Shown: piece by piece, positions 15,372 through 23,949 of the stretch
Numbering within the stretch: the first letter of the stretch is position 1
Layout of the letters: each line of letters opens with the position of its first letter
NCBI RefSeq assembly: GCF_001425755.1
Contig: NZ_LMDH01000001.1
Span: 461,308-525,307 of the forward strand
Length of the DNA: 64,000 nt
Direction: 5' to 3'
Source: Aeromicrobium sp. Root344
Lineage (GTDB): Bacteria > Actinomycetota > Actinomycetes > Propionibacteriales > Nocardioidaceae
The notes under the pieces: model-generated
The model's database searches: none
Told to the model about the DNA's origin: nothing
What the model saw: the letters and a program-made list of their open reading frames with translations, nothing else
Program-made: the position numbers and the translations under genes

Positions 15372-16172
15372 ATGACCGACCCCAGCGCACCACCTGTCAC
15401 CTACGAGGTGGCCGACGGCGTGGGCACCGTGACCCTCAACCGGCCCGAGGGGATGAACAGCCTGACTCTCGCCACGAAGGTCGCGCTGCGTGACTCGCTG
15501 CACGCAGCGGCAGCCGACAGCGCGGTGCGATGCGTCGTCCTGACCGGCACCGGTCGGGCCTTCTGCGTCGGCCAGGACCTCAAGGAGCACGTCGCAGACC
15601 TGCAGGACGAGAGCGCGTCGCTGGGCACCACGGTCGCCGAGCACTACAACCCCACGGTCACCGCGATCGCCACGATGCCCAAGCCGGTCATCGCTGCCGT
15701 CAACGGCGTCGCCGCCGGCGCCGGCGCCTCGCTGGCCTTCGCCGCGGACTTCCGGCTCGTACGCCGCTCGGCCGGCTTCAACCTGGCCTTCGCCGGCATC
15801 GCCCTGTCCTGCGACACCGGGTCGTCGTGGACGCTCCCCCGACTCGTCGGCTTCGGCAAGGCGACCGAGCTGCTGATGCAGCCGCGCACGATCCCGGCCG
15901 ACGAGGCGTACGCGCTGGGGCTGGCCACCAAGGTCGTCGACGACGAGGAGTTCGACGGCGAGTTGGCCGCGCTGGCCCGCTCGCTCGCGGACGGACCCAC
16001 GCTGGCCCTGGCGTCGATCAAGCGCTCGCTGGCGTTCTCGGCGAACCACGACCTGCCGGCCTCGCTCGAGCACGAGGGGCAGAAGATGGCGCTGACCGGC
16101 AAGTCAGCCGACCATGCGGCAGCCGTGAAGGCGTTCCTCGCCAAGGAGAAGCCGGTCTTCACCGGCCGCTGA
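15372..16172 (+). CDS. Enoyl-CoA hydratase/isomerase family protein (PaaG-like)
   Basis: A 266-residue crotonase-fold enzyme acting on acyl-CoA thioesters. The oxyanion-hole segments are GTGRAFCVGQDLKEH and GVAAGAGASLAFAADFRL. The sequence IALSCDTGSSWTLPRLVG, with an Asp where hydratases usually have Glu, is typical of PaaG-type ring-epoxide isomerases and related dienoyl-CoA isomerases. C-terminal features (SIKRSLAFS) are normal. A perfect AGGAGG lies five bases before the ATG, unusual in this leaderless-rich window and suggesting strong translation. No phenylacetate pathway genes are nearby, so a general beta-oxidation role is just as likely. Confidence 0.88.
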   Translation: MTDPSAPPVTYEVADGVGTVTLNRPEGMNSLTLATKVALRDSLHAAAADSAVRCVVLTGTGRAFCVGQDLKEHVADLQDESASLGTTVAEHYNPTVTAIATMPKPVIAAVNGVAAGAGASLAFAADFRLVRRSAGFNLAFAGIALSCDTGSSWTLPRLVGFGKATELLMQPRTIPADEAYALGLATKVVDDEEFDGELAALARSLADGPTLALASIKRSLAFSANHDLPASLEHEGQKMALTGKSADHAAAVKAFLAKEKPVFTGR

Positions 16173-16174
16173 GC

Positions 16175-16768
16175 TCAGGCAGACCGGTCGTGCTGGCGGC
16201 GCTCCTCCTGGGTCGCCGCCTCCTCCCACGCGAGGATCTGCGCCCGTGCGTGCAGCTCGGCGCTCTCACTCTCGGCAAGGGCGTCGTTCGCACGTCGCAG
16301 GTCGGCACGTGCCGACTCGAGGTCGGACCTGGCCGCATCGACGTCGGCCTCGAGCGCCATGACGCGCGCGCGTTCCTCGGACAAGCGCTCACGCGCCTTG
16401 GCGAGGTCGATCTCATGGGTCACCAACGAGTCGCGGAGCTCCTCGATCTGGGCGTCACGCAGCCTGAGGCGCGAGCCCATCTGGTTGGCGAACTCGATGT
16501 GCTCACGCGAGCGGGACACGGCGGCGCGCCGGTTGTCGTCGACGATGACCGATCGCTCGAGCGACCAGGCACGGCGCCGGTCGGCGAGCTCGTTGGACAG
16601 CAGGCGGGCAGCGACCACGCCGACCACGACGGCATAGACGGTGGCCGCAGCGAGCACGGGCACCGTCGAGACGACGATGCCGGCAGCCGCCACGACGACA
16701 GCCGAGATCAGCAGTCCGGTGGCGCCGACTGCCCTGCGGGATCGGGGGGTTCTCCGCGATGAGGCCAT
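16175..16768 (-). CDS. Membrane-anchored coiled-coil protein, function unknown
   Basis: A 197-residue protein with a basic N-terminus (ASSRRTPRSRRA) and two hydrophobic helices at about residues 14-35 and 38-58 (GLLISAVVVAAAGIVVSTVP, VYAVVVGVVAARLL). A long charged coiled coil follows from about residue 60 to the end, with heptad-like runs such as EIDLAKARERLSEERARVMA. Its cytosolic tail might scaffold or organise cell-envelope proteins. It sits in the interval where mycobacteria have the DivIVA-like Rv1209, but two membrane helices make equivalence uncertain. Its stop is three bases from the hydratase stop on the other strand. Confidence 0.75.
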   Translation of the reverse strand: MASSRRTPRSRRAVGATGLLISAVVVAAAGIVVSTVPVLAAATVYAVVVGVVAARLLSNELADRRRAWSLERSVIVDDNRRAAVSRSREHIEFANQMGSRLRLRDAQIEELRDSLVTHEIDLAKARERLSEERARVMALEADVDAARSDLESARADLRRANDALAESESAELHARAQILAWEEAATQEERRQHDRSA

Positions 16769-16774
16769 GTCCGG

Positions 16775-16780
16775 ATGGTA
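16775..16780 (-). promoter_or_regulatory. -10 box TACCAT, leaderless-type, for ATG 16768
   Basis: On the minus strand TACCAT is followed by CCGGAC and then the ATG, with no ribosome-binding site between. Confidence 0.45.
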
Positions 16781-16813
16781 AGCCGCGAGGTCGCCGAATC
16801 CGGGGAGCCACGC

Positions 16814-17377
16814 CTAGGCGTGCCTCGCGACGCAGTCCTCGAGGTGGTCGTTGACCATGCCGGTGGCCTGCATCAGCGCGTAGGCCGTCGTGGGGCCGAA
16901 GAACCGGAAGCCCTTGCGCTTGAGCGCCTTGGCCATCGCGATCGACTCGGCCGTGGTGGCCGGCACGTCGGCGTAGGACTTCGGCGCGGGGCCCGGCGGC
17001 GGCGCGAACGACCACAGCAGGTCACTGAACGACTCGTCCAGCTCGACCAGCGTGCGGGCGTTGCTGATGGTCGCCTCGATCTTGAGGCGGTTGCGCACGA
17101 TGCCCGCGTCGTCGAGCAGCCGGGCGACGTCGGCCTCGCCGAACGCGGCAACGGCCTCGGGGTCGAAGCCGGAGAACGCGGCGCGGAAGTTGTCGCGCTT
17201 GCGCAGGATGATCGCCCACGACAGGCCCGACTGGAACGCCTCGAGCGAGAGCCGCTCGAACAGCTCGCGGTCGCCGCGCAGCTCACGGCCCCACTCGTCG
17301 TCGTGGTAGGCGATCATCGCCGGGTCGTTGCCCCACGGGCATCGCACCACGAGGTCGGCCTCGGTCGTTACGCTCAC
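16814..17377 (-). CDS. tag: DNA-3-methyladenine glycosylase I
   Basis: A 187-residue base-excision repair enzyme that removes 3-methyladenine from DNA. The family start RCPWGNDPAMIAYHDDEWG includes the cysteine and histidine that help bind zinc, and the C-terminal NDHLEDCVARH supplies the other His and Cys. FERLSLEAFQSGLSWAIIL and the FFGPTTAYALMQATGMVNDH helices are canonical. GTG 17377 is the likely start because the frame must include RCPWG; an internal GTG just before RCPWG is possible. The start is only four bases from the divergent folP start, so its promoter must lie within folP coding sequence. Confidence 0.93.
   Translation of the reverse strand: MSVTTEADLVVRCPWGNDPAMIAYHDDEWGRELRGDRELFERLSLEAFQSGLSWAIILRKRDNFRAAFSGFDPEAVAAFGEADVARLLDDAGIVRNRLKIEATISNARTLVELDESFSDLLWSFAPPPGPAPKSYADVPATTAESIAMAKALKRKGFRFFGPTTAYALMQATGMVNDHLEDCVARHA
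17369..17374 (+). promoter_or_regulatory. -10 box TACGCT for GTG 17382, inside the tag gene
   Basis: TACGCT lies 7 bases before the folP GTG and within the first codons of the opposite-strand tag gene, so the folP promoter overlaps tag coding DNA. Confidence 0.5.
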
Positions 17378-17381
17378 GGGT

Positions 17382-18266
17382 GTGACTCTGCCACCTGCCC
17401 CTGACACTCTGCGTCTGGGCACTCGGACGTTCGCGCCCGGCGAGCTCGCGCTGATGGCGATCATCAACCGCACGCCCGACTCGTTCTACGACAACGGCTC
17501 CACGTTCGACCTCGAGCCCGCGCTCGTACGCCTGGGCGAGGCCGTGCGCGACGGCGCCGACCTCGTGGACGTCGGCGGAGTGCGCGCCGGCTACGGGCCC
17601 GACGTCGACGCCGCGGAGGAGCTGCGCCGCACGGCCGACTTCGTCGCCGAGGCGCGATCCCGATTCCCCGACCTGGTCATCAGTGTCGACACGTGGCGCA
17701 GCGAGGTCGCCGACGAGCTCTGCCGCCTCGGCGCCGACCTCGTCAACGACACCTGGTCCGGCCACGACGCCGAGCTCGCTGCCGTCGCCGCCCAGCACGG
17801 CGCCGGCCTAGTGTGCAGCCACACCGGCGGCATCGGGCCGCGCACGGACCCGCACCGCTCGGCGTACGACGACGTGGTCGCCGACGTCATCGCGACCGTG
17901 ACGGCGCTCGCCCAGCGCGCCCTCGACGCCGGCGTACGACCGGACGGCATCCTGATCGATCCCACGCACGACTTCGGCAAGAACACCCGGCACAGCCTCG
18001 AGCTCACCCGCAGGCTCGACGAGCTCGTCGCGACGGGATGGCCCGTCCTGGTGGCGCTGTCCAACAAGGACTTCGTCGGCGAGACGCTCGACGTCGACAA
18101 GGATCATCGGCTGCCCGGCACGCTCGCCGCGACGGCGGTCTCGGCGTGGCAGGGCGCGCGGGTGTTCCGCGCCCACAACGTCGCCGAGACGCGGCAGGTC
18201 ATCGACATGGTCGCCTCGATCCGCGGCGACCGGCCGCCCGCGGTCGCCAGGCGCGGGCTCGCCTGA
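17382..18266 (+). CDS. folP: Dihydropteroate synthase (FolP2-like)
   Basis: A 294-residue TIM-barrel enzyme of the dihydropteroate synthase family, which joins p-aminobenzoate to the pterin in folate synthesis. MAIINRTPDSFYDNG matches the first pterin-binding loop and VDVGGVRAGYGPDVD the second. The usual EST-RPG of that loop is replaced by VRAGYGP, as in the mycobacterial FolP2 paralogue, which is reported not to be the main synthase. DPTHDFGKNTRHSLEL and VALSNKDFVGETL correspond to the later pterin and phosphate-binding segments. Its place beside tag is the Rv1207-Rv1210 arrangement, but gpgS is missing. The true substrate may therefore differ from classical folate synthesis. Confidence 0.87.
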   Translation: MTLPPAPDTLRLGTRTFAPGELALMAIINRTPDSFYDNGSTFDLEPALVRLGEAVRDGADLVDVGGVRAGYGPDVDAAEELRRTADFVAEARSRFPDLVISVDTWRSEVADELCRLGADLVNDTWSGHDAELAAVAAQHGAGLVCSHTGGIGPRTDPHRSAYDDVVADVIATVTALAQRALDAGVRPDGILIDPTHDFGKNTRHSLELTRRLDELVATGWPVLVALSNKDFVGETLDVDKDHRLPGTLAATAVSAWQGARVFRAHNVAETRQVIDMVASIRGDRPPAVARRGLA

Positions 18267-18324
18267 CGGTTCGACGCGGAACGCGTTCCACGACTTCGAG
18301 TCACCGGTGTCACGAACCACGTAC

Positions 18325-18356
18325 GATGCAGGTCCCGGGCCGCAGCGGCCTGCATC
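18325..18356. promoter_or_regulatory. Inverted repeat in the leader of the export operon
   Basis: GATGCAGG (18325-18332) and CCTGCATC (18349-18356) are perfect 8-base arms around a GC-rich centre. The left arm overlaps a -10-like TACGAT at 18322-18327. It could be an operator for the MacAB-like operon that starts at 18377 or a leader hairpin. Confidence 0.4.
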
Positions 18357-18376
18357 GACAGCGAGGAACGACAGCC

Positions 18377-19414
18377 GTGAGAGTCTTTCGCAAAGTGGTG
18401 CTCCCGGTCGCCTGGGTGGCGATCTTCGCCACCATTGCCGTCAGCCTGGCGGTGATGGCGTTCGGCAACGACGACCCCGAGCCGCCCCGCAGCGGCCTGA
18501 CGCCCACCGGCAAGATCCCGGTCAGCAACGCCGGGGTGAGCCGGGGCACGATCGAGAACACCCTCACGCTCCGCGGCACGATCGAGGTCGATGCGCCCGT
18601 CACCGCGAAGGCCGACCACGACGGCGTCGTGAACTACTTCTTCCTCCCCGTGGGCGCCAAGGTCAAGGTCGGCGAGCCGATCTTCCAGGTCAAGTCCGAG
18701 GAGACCGAGGCACCGACGGGCGACGACGAGGAGGGTGAGGCGAAGCCGCAGGTCCGCTACCACAACGTCCTGGCCACCAAGGCCGGCCGCATCGCCTCGT
18801 ACGCGAAGGAGCTCGAGGACCCGGTGACCAAGGGCGACGCCGTGGCGACGGTACGGCTCGACACCTATCGCGCGACGGGCTCGATCAAGCCGGTCGACCA
18901 GTACCGCCTGCTCCACATGCCCCGTTCGGCGCGGGTCACGATCACGGGTGGACCCAAACCCTTCACCTGCGGCGAGCTCACGATCGGTGATCCGGCGGCC
19001 AGCACCACCGACTCGGGCGCGAACGCTGGCGCCGATGTCGAGGGACAGATCGACCCCGGCGAAACCGGCGGGGGTGAGGGCGGCGAAGGTGGCGCCGGTG
19101 CGAGCATCACGTGCCGCGTGCCCGAGGACGTACGCGTCTTCGACGGCCTCGCCATGACGATGTCGATCAACGCCGGACGCGCGGAGGATGTCTTGGTCGT
19201 ACCCATCACCGCCGTCCGCGGGCTGGTCGGCACTGGCACGGTCTGGGTCGTCGCGAACGGCGAGCCGACTCCGCGCCGCGTACGCCTGGGGCTCAGCGAC
19301 GGGCAGAACGTCGAGATCCGCAAGGGCCTCAAGGAGGGCGAGGAGATCCTCGAGTTCGTCCCGGGCGCCTCCCCCGAGGACCTCAACGGGGACCTGGGGC
19401 AGGGGAACGGCTGA
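18377..19414 (+). CDS. MacA/HlyD-like periplasmic adaptor of an ABC exporter
   Basis: A 345-residue envelope protein with one N-terminal membrane anchor (VVLPVAWVAIFATIAVSLAV). The outer part contains a lipoyl-like hairpin split around a long insert: GTIEVDAPVTAKADHDGVVN with GAKVKVGEPIFQVKSEE, and later TKAGRIASYAKELEDPVTKGD. A Gly/Glu-rich disordered stretch (PGETGGGEGGEGGAG) precedes the C-terminal beta-barrel and membrane-proximal domain (VPITAVRGLVGTGTVWVV, RRVRLGLSDGQNVEIRKGLK). In Gram-positives such adaptors reach across the wall rather than to TolC. GTG 18377 follows GAGGAA. The next gene overlaps by one base. Confidence 0.85.
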   Translation: MRVFRKVVLPVAWVAIFATIAVSLAVMAFGNDDPEPPRSGLTPTGKIPVSNAGVSRGTIENTLTLRGTIEVDAPVTAKADHDGVVNYFFLPVGAKVKVGEPIFQVKSEETEAPTGDDEEGEAKPQVRYHNVLATKAGRIASYAKELEDPVTKGDAVATVRLDTYRATGSIKPVDQYRLLHMPRSARVTITGGPKPFTCGELTIGDPAASTTDSGANAGADVEGQIDPGETGGGEGGEGGAGASITCRVPEDVRVFDGLAMTMSINAGRAEDVLVVPITAVRGLVGTGTVWVVANGEPTPRRVRLGLSDGQNVEIRKGLKEGEEILEFVPGASPEDLNGDLGQGNG

Positions 19415-20112
19415 TGTCCGAGCTGCTGCGACTCACCGACGTGACCCGGACCGTCAAGCTGCCTGACGACACGGACCTGCACATCCTCACGGGTGTCGAC
19501 CTCACCGTCTCGACCGGCGACCACATCGGCATCATCGGCCGTTCGGGCACCGGCAAGTCGACCCTGCTCAACCTGCTGGGCCTGCTCGACCGCCCGACGA
19601 CCGGCACCCTCGCGTGGGCGGGCCACGACACCCGTACGCTGCGGGCGCGCGCCGCCGCCCAGATCCGGGGTCGCGACGTCGGGTTCGTGTTCCAGCAGTT
19701 CAACCTGCTGCCGGGCCGCACGGCGCTCGAGAACGTCGCTGCGCCGCTCATGTACGCACCCGGCAGCGCGTTCTGGAAGCGTCGTGAGATCGCCGCGACG
19801 ATGCTCGAGCGCGTGGGCCTGGGCGCGCGGCTGGACTCGATGCCCGAGAGCCTGTCGGGCGGCGAGCAGCAGCGCGTCGCCATCGCCCGGGCCATCGTCC
19901 GTGGGCCCAAGATCGTGCTCGCCGACGAGCCGACCGGCGCGCTCGACCTGGAGACCGGCGCCGAGGTCATGGGCCTGCTGGACGGCATCACGCACGAGAC
20001 CGGTGCGGCGCTCATCACGATCACCCACGACGTCGCCGTCGCCGCGATGGCGCGGCAGCGATTCCGCCTCGAGGGCGGCCGGCTGCACAGCCTCGTCGAC
20101 GTGGCGGCATGA
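19414..20112 (+). CDS. ABC transporter ATP-binding protein (MacB/LolD type)
   Basis: A 232-residue ATPase that powers the adjacent permease. Walker A is GRSGTGKST, the Q-loop FVFQQFNLLPGRTALEN is typical of the MacB/LolD/FtsE group, the signature is LSGGEQQRVAIARAI, Walker B is VLADEPTGALD and the switch histidine is ITHD. The ATG overlaps the adaptor stop by one base (TGATG). A single-ATPase, separate-permease arrangement with an adaptor is the common actinobacterial form of MacAB-like systems. Substrates could be peptides, lipids or drugs; nothing in the sequence decides. Confidence 0.92.
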   Translation: MSELLRLTDVTRTVKLPDDTDLHILTGVDLTVSTGDHIGIIGRSGTGKSTLLNLLGLLDRPTTGTLAWAGHDTRTLRARAAAQIRGRDVGFVFQQFNLLPGRTALENVAAPLMYAPGSAFWKRREIAATMLERVGLGARLDSMPESLSGGEQQRVAIARAIVRGPKIVLADEPTGALDLETGAEVMGLLDGITHETGAALITITHDVAVAAMARQRFRLEGGRLHSLVDVAA

Positions 20113-20140
20113 CCGAGCGCAGCGAGGGAGCGATTCAGGC

Positions 20141-21340
20141 ATGACGGGGTTTGCCGCGGCGATCGTGGAGGCGTGGCAGGAGCTGCGTATCCACCGGCTC
20201 CGTGTGCTCCTCTCACTGATCGGCGTAGGCGTCGCGGTCTGCGCCCTGACCTGCGCCGTCGCCGTCAGCAGCATCGCGAAGCAGGCTCTCGTCGAGCAGG
20301 CGGAGCGTGAAGGCGGACGCCCGACGACGTACGGGCTCTATGCGTACAGCAACGAGAACGGCGAGCCACCGCCGCCTGCGGAGTCACGGCGGGTGTTCGA
20401 CGAGATCATGGACGAGTTCGACATCACCTACCACTCGGCGATCGGCGAGTCCGACGCCACGGTGGCGCTCCCCACCGGCTCGCGGCACGTCTCGTTGCGC
20501 GCGGTCGATGTCGCGTACGCCGACCTGCGCCGCATGGTCCCCGAGCAGGGCCGCTGGCTCGATGCCAAGGATGCCCAGAACCTCAGCCCTGCCGTCGTGG
20601 TCGACGCCCGCCTCATGAAGGCGTTGCGCCTCGGCCCCGACTCGCTGCCGGCCACCGTGACGTTCGGCGGCGAGACACCCATCACCGCGACGATCGTCGG
20701 CCAGGTGCGCAAGGACGAGCAGTCGGGCCGGTCGACGGCCTACATCCTGTTCGACGCGTACGACCGTTGGTTCGGTGCCACGCAGCAGATGTTCGACGTC
20801 AACTTCCAGATGTGGGTGCCGCCCAAGGGCGCGAAGCCGCTGAGCAAGGCCGTGGCGCAGGAGTTCAGCTCACAGCTCCCCGGTCTCCAGGTCCAGGTCA
20901 ACCGGCAGGACTCCTCGGACCGCGGTGAGTCGTTCAAGACGTTCAAGTACGTCGTCGGCGGCATCAGCGCCCTCATCCTGCTGCTCGGCGCCATGAGCCT
21001 GCTCAACATCGCGCTGGTGACGATCAAGCAACGCGTGCGCGAGATCGGCATCCGCCGCAGCTTCGGCGCCACCACGTCACGGGTGTTCTTCTCGGTCATG
21101 ATGGAGAGCGTCGTGGCGACGTTCGTGGCGGGGCTGGTCGGCGTCGTCGGAGCCGTGGGCATCGTCAACAGTCCCCTGATCGCCGATCACGTCATCACGA
21201 ACGTGACCGACATACCCCCGTTCCCGATCTCGGCGGCGGTGCTCGGCCTCGTCGTGTCCCTCGCCGTCGGCAGCCTCGCCGGCCTGCTGCCGGCCCTCAT
21301 CGCCGTGCGCGTCAAGATCATCGACGCCATCCGGTTCTAG
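20141..21340 (+). CDS. MacB-like ABC transporter permease
   Basis: A 399-residue membrane protein with the FtsX/MacB permease fold. One helix at the N-terminus (VLLSLIGVGVAVCALTCAVA) is followed by a large outer MacB-type periplasmic core domain of about 220 residues (SLRAVDVAYADLRRMVPEQG, ATVTFGGETPITATIVGQV). Three C-terminal helices come next (YVVGGISALILLLGAMSLLN, the helix near ESVVATFVAGLVGVVGAVGI, and AVLGLVVSLAVGSLAGLLPA), with the conserved REIGIRRSFGAT cytosolic loop. The 28-base gap after the ATPase contains GAGCGCAGCGAGGGAGCG, a short word that recurs between actinobacterial genes. It completes a three-gene exporter. Confidence 0.9.
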   Translation: MTGFAAAIVEAWQELRIHRLRVLLSLIGVGVAVCALTCAVAVSSIAKQALVEQAEREGGRPTTYGLYAYSNENGEPPPPAESRRVFDEIMDEFDITYHSAIGESDATVALPTGSRHVSLRAVDVAYADLRRMVPEQGRWLDAKDAQNLSPAVVVDARLMKALRLGPDSLPATVTFGGETPITATIVGQVRKDEQSGRSTAYILFDAYDRWFGATQQMFDVNFQMWVPPKGAKPLSKAVAQEFSSQLPGLQVQVNRQDSSDRGESFKTFKYVVGGISALILLLGAMSLLNIALVTIKQRVREIGIRRSFGATTSRVFFSVMMESVVATFVAGLVGVVGAVGIVNSPLIADHVITNVTDIPPFPISAAVLGLVVSLAVGSLAGLLPALIAVRVKIIDAIRF

Positions 21341-21341
21341 T

Positions 21342-21407
21342 CCCCGCGATGTGTGAGGTTGCAGGCGCTACCCGGGCGGTTTGACGCCTGCAACGTCACA
21401 AATCGGG
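21342..21407. repeat. Dispersed palindromic intergenic repeat, copy 2
   Basis: The arms CCCCGCGATGTGTGAGGTTG... and ...CAACGTCACAAATCGGGG fold into a long imperfect hairpin with a perfect GTTGCAGGCG/CGCCTGCAAC core. It lies between the converging stops of the permease and LOG genes. It shares CGCGATGTGTG and the (C)GCCTG(G/C)AAC-TCACA(C/A)AT arm with copy 1. A terminator or small mobile palindrome is likely. Confidence 0.65.
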
Positions 21408-21413
21408 GTGTCG

Positions 21414-22154
21414 CTAGCTGTCCTTCGCGACGAACCAGGCCACGGCCTCGTCGACGTCGTCCGTGAGGTGCAGCATGTCGATGTCGGGCTGGCCGATCTT
21501 GCCGTCGGTCAGCATCGTCGTGCGCAGCCAGTCGATCAGGCCGCCCCAGTACTCCGTGCCGAACAGCACGATCGGGAACGACGTGATCTTCTGGGTCTGC
21601 ACCAGCGTCAGTGCCTCGAAGAGCTCGTCCATCGTGCCGAAGCCGCCGGGCAGCACGACGTAGCCCTGGGCGTACTTGACGAACATCGTCTTGCGGACGA
21701 AGAAGTAGCGGAAGTTGATGCCGAGGTCGACCCACTCGTTCATGCCCTGCTCGTGCGGCAGCTCGATGCCGAGACCCACCGAGACGCCGCCGCACTCGCT
21801 GGCACCGCGGTTGGCGGCCTCCATCGCGCCGGGGCCGCCGCCGGTGATGACGGCGTAGCCCTCGCCGCAGAGCTTCGCGGCGATCTGCCGGCCCGCCTCG
21901 TACATCGGGTCGTCCGGCTTCGTCCGCGCAGAGCCGAAGATGCTGACCGCCGGGCCGAGCTCGGCGAGCGCACCGAAGCCCTCGACGAACTCGGACTGGA
22001 TGCGCAGCACCCGCCACGGGTCGGTGTGGACCCAGTCGCTCGGACCGCGGGAGTCGAGCAGCCGCTGGTCGGTCGTGCTGGTCGGGCGCTGTGCGCCGCG
22101 CAGGCGTACGGGACCCTTGCGGTGATCGGGCCTGGGCTTGTCTGCTGCAGTCAT
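21414..22154 (-). CDS. LOG family protein (TIGR00730 Rossmann-fold nucleotide hydrolase)
   Basis: A 246-residue cytosolic protein of the LOG (cytokinin riboside monophosphate phosphoribohydrolase) family, which cleaves nucleoside 5'-monophosphates to base and ribose phosphate. Signatures are [16 protein letters not shown] and the catalytic [12 protein letters not shown]. Start ATG 22154 overlaps the dapE stop by four bases (ATGA); an in-frame ATG at 22166 is the alternative. Length is on the long side for LOG and matches the larger actinobacterial form next to dapE (Rv1205-like). Whether cytokinin-like compounds are made here is unknown. Confidence 0.88.
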   Translation of the reverse strand: MTAADKPRPDHRKGPVRLRGAQRPTSTTDQRLLDSRGPSDWVHTDPWRVLRIQSEFVEGFGALAELGPAVSIFGSARTKPDDPMYEAGRQIAAKLCGEGYAVITGGGPGAMEAANRGASECGGVSVGLGIELPHEQGMNEWVDLGINFRYFFVRKTMFVKYAQGYVVLPGGFGTMDELFEALTLVQTQKITSFPIVLFGTEYWGGLIDWLRTTMLTDGKIGQPDIDMLHLTDDVDEAVAWFVAKDS

Positions 22155-23212
22155 GTCGTGAGCCATTTCTCGAGTCGGTCGCGCACCCGGTGCAGGTGCT
22201 CGACGGGAACGTGCTCGTCGGCCTTGTGGGCGAACGTCGGGTCACCCGGTCCGTAGTTGACCGCGGGCACGCCCAGCAGCGTGAACTGGGCGACGTCGGT
22301 CCAGCCGAACTTCGGGTTGACCTCACCGCCGACGGCCTCGACGAACGCCGCGGCGGCGGGGTGCGACAGCCCGGGGAGCGCTCCGGGCGCGGAGTCGGTG
22401 ATCGTGAGGCCGAACCCCTCGAACGTCTCCTGCAGGTGCTGGTGCGCCTGCTCCTCGCTGCGGTCGGGTGCGAAGCGGTAGTTGACCGTCACGACGGCCT
22501 CGTCCGGGACGACGTTGCCTGAGACCCCGCCGCTGATCGCCACGGCGTTGAGCCCTTCGCGATAGGTCAGTCCGTCGATGTCGACGGTGCGGGGAACGTA
22601 CGCATTGAGCCCGTCGAGCACTGGTGCGAGCGCATGGATCGCATTGCTGCCCATCCACGCGCGCGCCGTGTGGGCCCGCTCTCCGGTCGTACGGATGTCG
22701 GCGCGCATCGTGCCCTGGCAGCCGGCCTCGACCCCGGCGTTGGACGGCTCCATGAGGATCGCGAAGTCGCCGGCGAGCAGCTCGGGACGCTCACGCGCGA
22801 GCCGGCCGAGGCCGTTGAACTCCGCGGCGATCTCCTCGCCGTCGTAGAACACGTAGGTCACGTCGCGCACGGGCTCGGGCACGGTGGCGGCCATCTGCAG
22901 GGCGATCGCCACGCCACCCTTCATGTCGCAGGTGCCCAGCCCGTGGAGGATCCCGTCCTCCAGCCGCGACGGCAGGTTGCCGTTGGCGGGCACCGTGTCA
23001 AGGTGCCCGGCGATGACGACGCGTTGGGGACGGCCGAGCGACGTCCGGGCGACGATCGTGTGACCGTCGCGCACGACCTCGAGGTGCGGCAGCTCGCGCA
23101 GGGCGGCCTCGACCGCGTCGGCGATGACCTGCTCGTCGAGGCTCTCGGACGGGATGTCGACGAGTGCGGCGGTGAGACTGACGATGTCGGCGGTCAGGTC
23201 GAGTGCGGGCAC
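22151..23212 (-). CDS. dapE: Succinyl-diaminopimelate desuccinylase
   Basis: A 353-residue M20-family dizinc hydrolase that releases LL-diaminopimelate from its N-succinyl form in lysine and peptidoglycan precursor synthesis. Metal and catalytic motifs are GHLDTVP, the bridging Asp in [10 protein letters not shown], the Glu pair in YDGEE and a later His in [16 protein letters not shown]. The dimerisation domain carries [17 protein letters not shown]. The GTG start [20 protein letters not shown] is typical. It heads an operon with the LOG gene, as in mycobacteria (Rv1202-Rv1205). Confidence 0.93.
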   Translation of the reverse strand: MPALDLTADIVSLTAALVDIPSESLDEQVIADAVEAALRELPHLEVVRDGHTIVARTSLGRPQRVVIAGHLDTVPANGNLPSRLEDGILHGLGTCDMKGGVAIALQMAATVPEPVRDVTYVFYDGEEIAAEFNGLGRLARERPELLAGDFAILMEPSNAGVEAGCQGTMRADIRTTGERAHTARAWMGSNAIHALAPVLDGLNAYVPRTVDIDGLTYREGLNAVAISGGVSGNVVPDEAVVTVNYRFAPDRSEEQAHQHLQETFEGFGLTITDSAPGALPGLSHPAAAAFVEAVGGEVNPKFGWTDVAQFTLLGVPAVNYGPGDPTFAHKADEHVPVEHLHRVRDRLEKWLTT

Positions 23213-23249
23213 GGGTTCATTCCACCACGCGCCACCTCGCCGCCGGCCG

Positions 23250-23921
23250 TCACTCGCTCGGGAAGACGCAGAACTCGTTGCCCTCGGGATCGGCCATGAC
23301 GGTCCACGTCACCTCGCCGGCGGGCGTCAGGATCGTGGCACCAGCGGCGACCAGGTCGTCGAGCGTCACGCCCGGCAACAGCTTGACGTCCCAGTGGATG
23401 CGGTTCTTGACCGTCTTGGGCTCGGGCACCGGCACGAAGTCGAAGCCCTCGGTCGGCAGACCGGGCACGTTCTCGAGCGGCGAGTAGCCGTCGTCGTGCG
23501 AGACGTCCCCACCGATCACCTCGGCCCACCAGTCGGAGATCGCGACGTGGTCGGCGGCGTCGACCACGGTGGACTTGAACTTCTGCGCCGGCGGCTCGTC
23601 ATAGGTGAACACGCAGAACTCGCCGCCCTCAGGGTCCGCGAGCGTCGTCCACGGGAACTCGCCCTCCTTGGTGATGCGCGTGAAGCCGGCGAAGGGCTCC
23701 AGGGACTCGGCACGGACGTCGAGGTGCACGCGTTGCTTGACGGTCCTGGGCTCGGGGACGGTGTTGATCCACACGTCCTCACCGGGTTCGGAGCCGACGA
23801 GGTGGACGTCACCGTCGTCGAGCTCGACGATCTCGTAGCCGAGCGTGCTGGCCCAGAAGTCCTTGACCGCGGAGACGTCGCTGGCGTCGATGCAGAGTGC
23901 TTGGTAGGTCACGAGAGGCAT
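23250..23921 (-). CDS. VOC (glyoxalase-like) family protein, two-domain
   Basis: A 223-residue cytosolic protein with two tandem VOC/glyoxalase-like domains: [20 protein letters not shown] onward, and from about residue 118 ([20 protein letters not shown]). Each ends with a DPEGxEFCVF signature ([28 protein letters not shown]). Such proteins include dioxygenases, isomerases and drug-binding resistance proteins. The tryptophan-rich [14 protein letters not shown] and [17 protein letters not shown] repeats resemble the glyoxalase-like DUF4440-free VOC group in actinobacteria. A specific activity cannot be assigned. ATG 23921 is chosen because upstream residues look unconserved. Confidence 0.85.
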   Translation of the reverse strand: MPLVTYQALCIDASDVSAVKDFWASTLGYEIVELDDGDVHLVGSEPGEDVWINTVPEPRTVKQRVHLDVRAESLEPFAGFTRITKEGEFPWTTLADPEGGEFCVFTYDEPPAQKFKSTVVDAADHVAISDWWAEVIGGDVSHDDGYSPLENVPGLPTEGFDFVPVPEPKTVKNRIHWDVKLLPGVTLDDLVAAGATILTPAGEVTWTVMADPEGNEFCVFPSE

Positions 23922-23949
23922 GAATTCAGCCTGCCACAGCCTGTTCCCT

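Noticed and set aside
20110-20140. GAGCGCAGCGAGGGAGCG between ABC ATPase and permease as a regulatory site
   Set aside because: This short word recurs between actinobacterial genes in general, and the two genes are plainly one operon.
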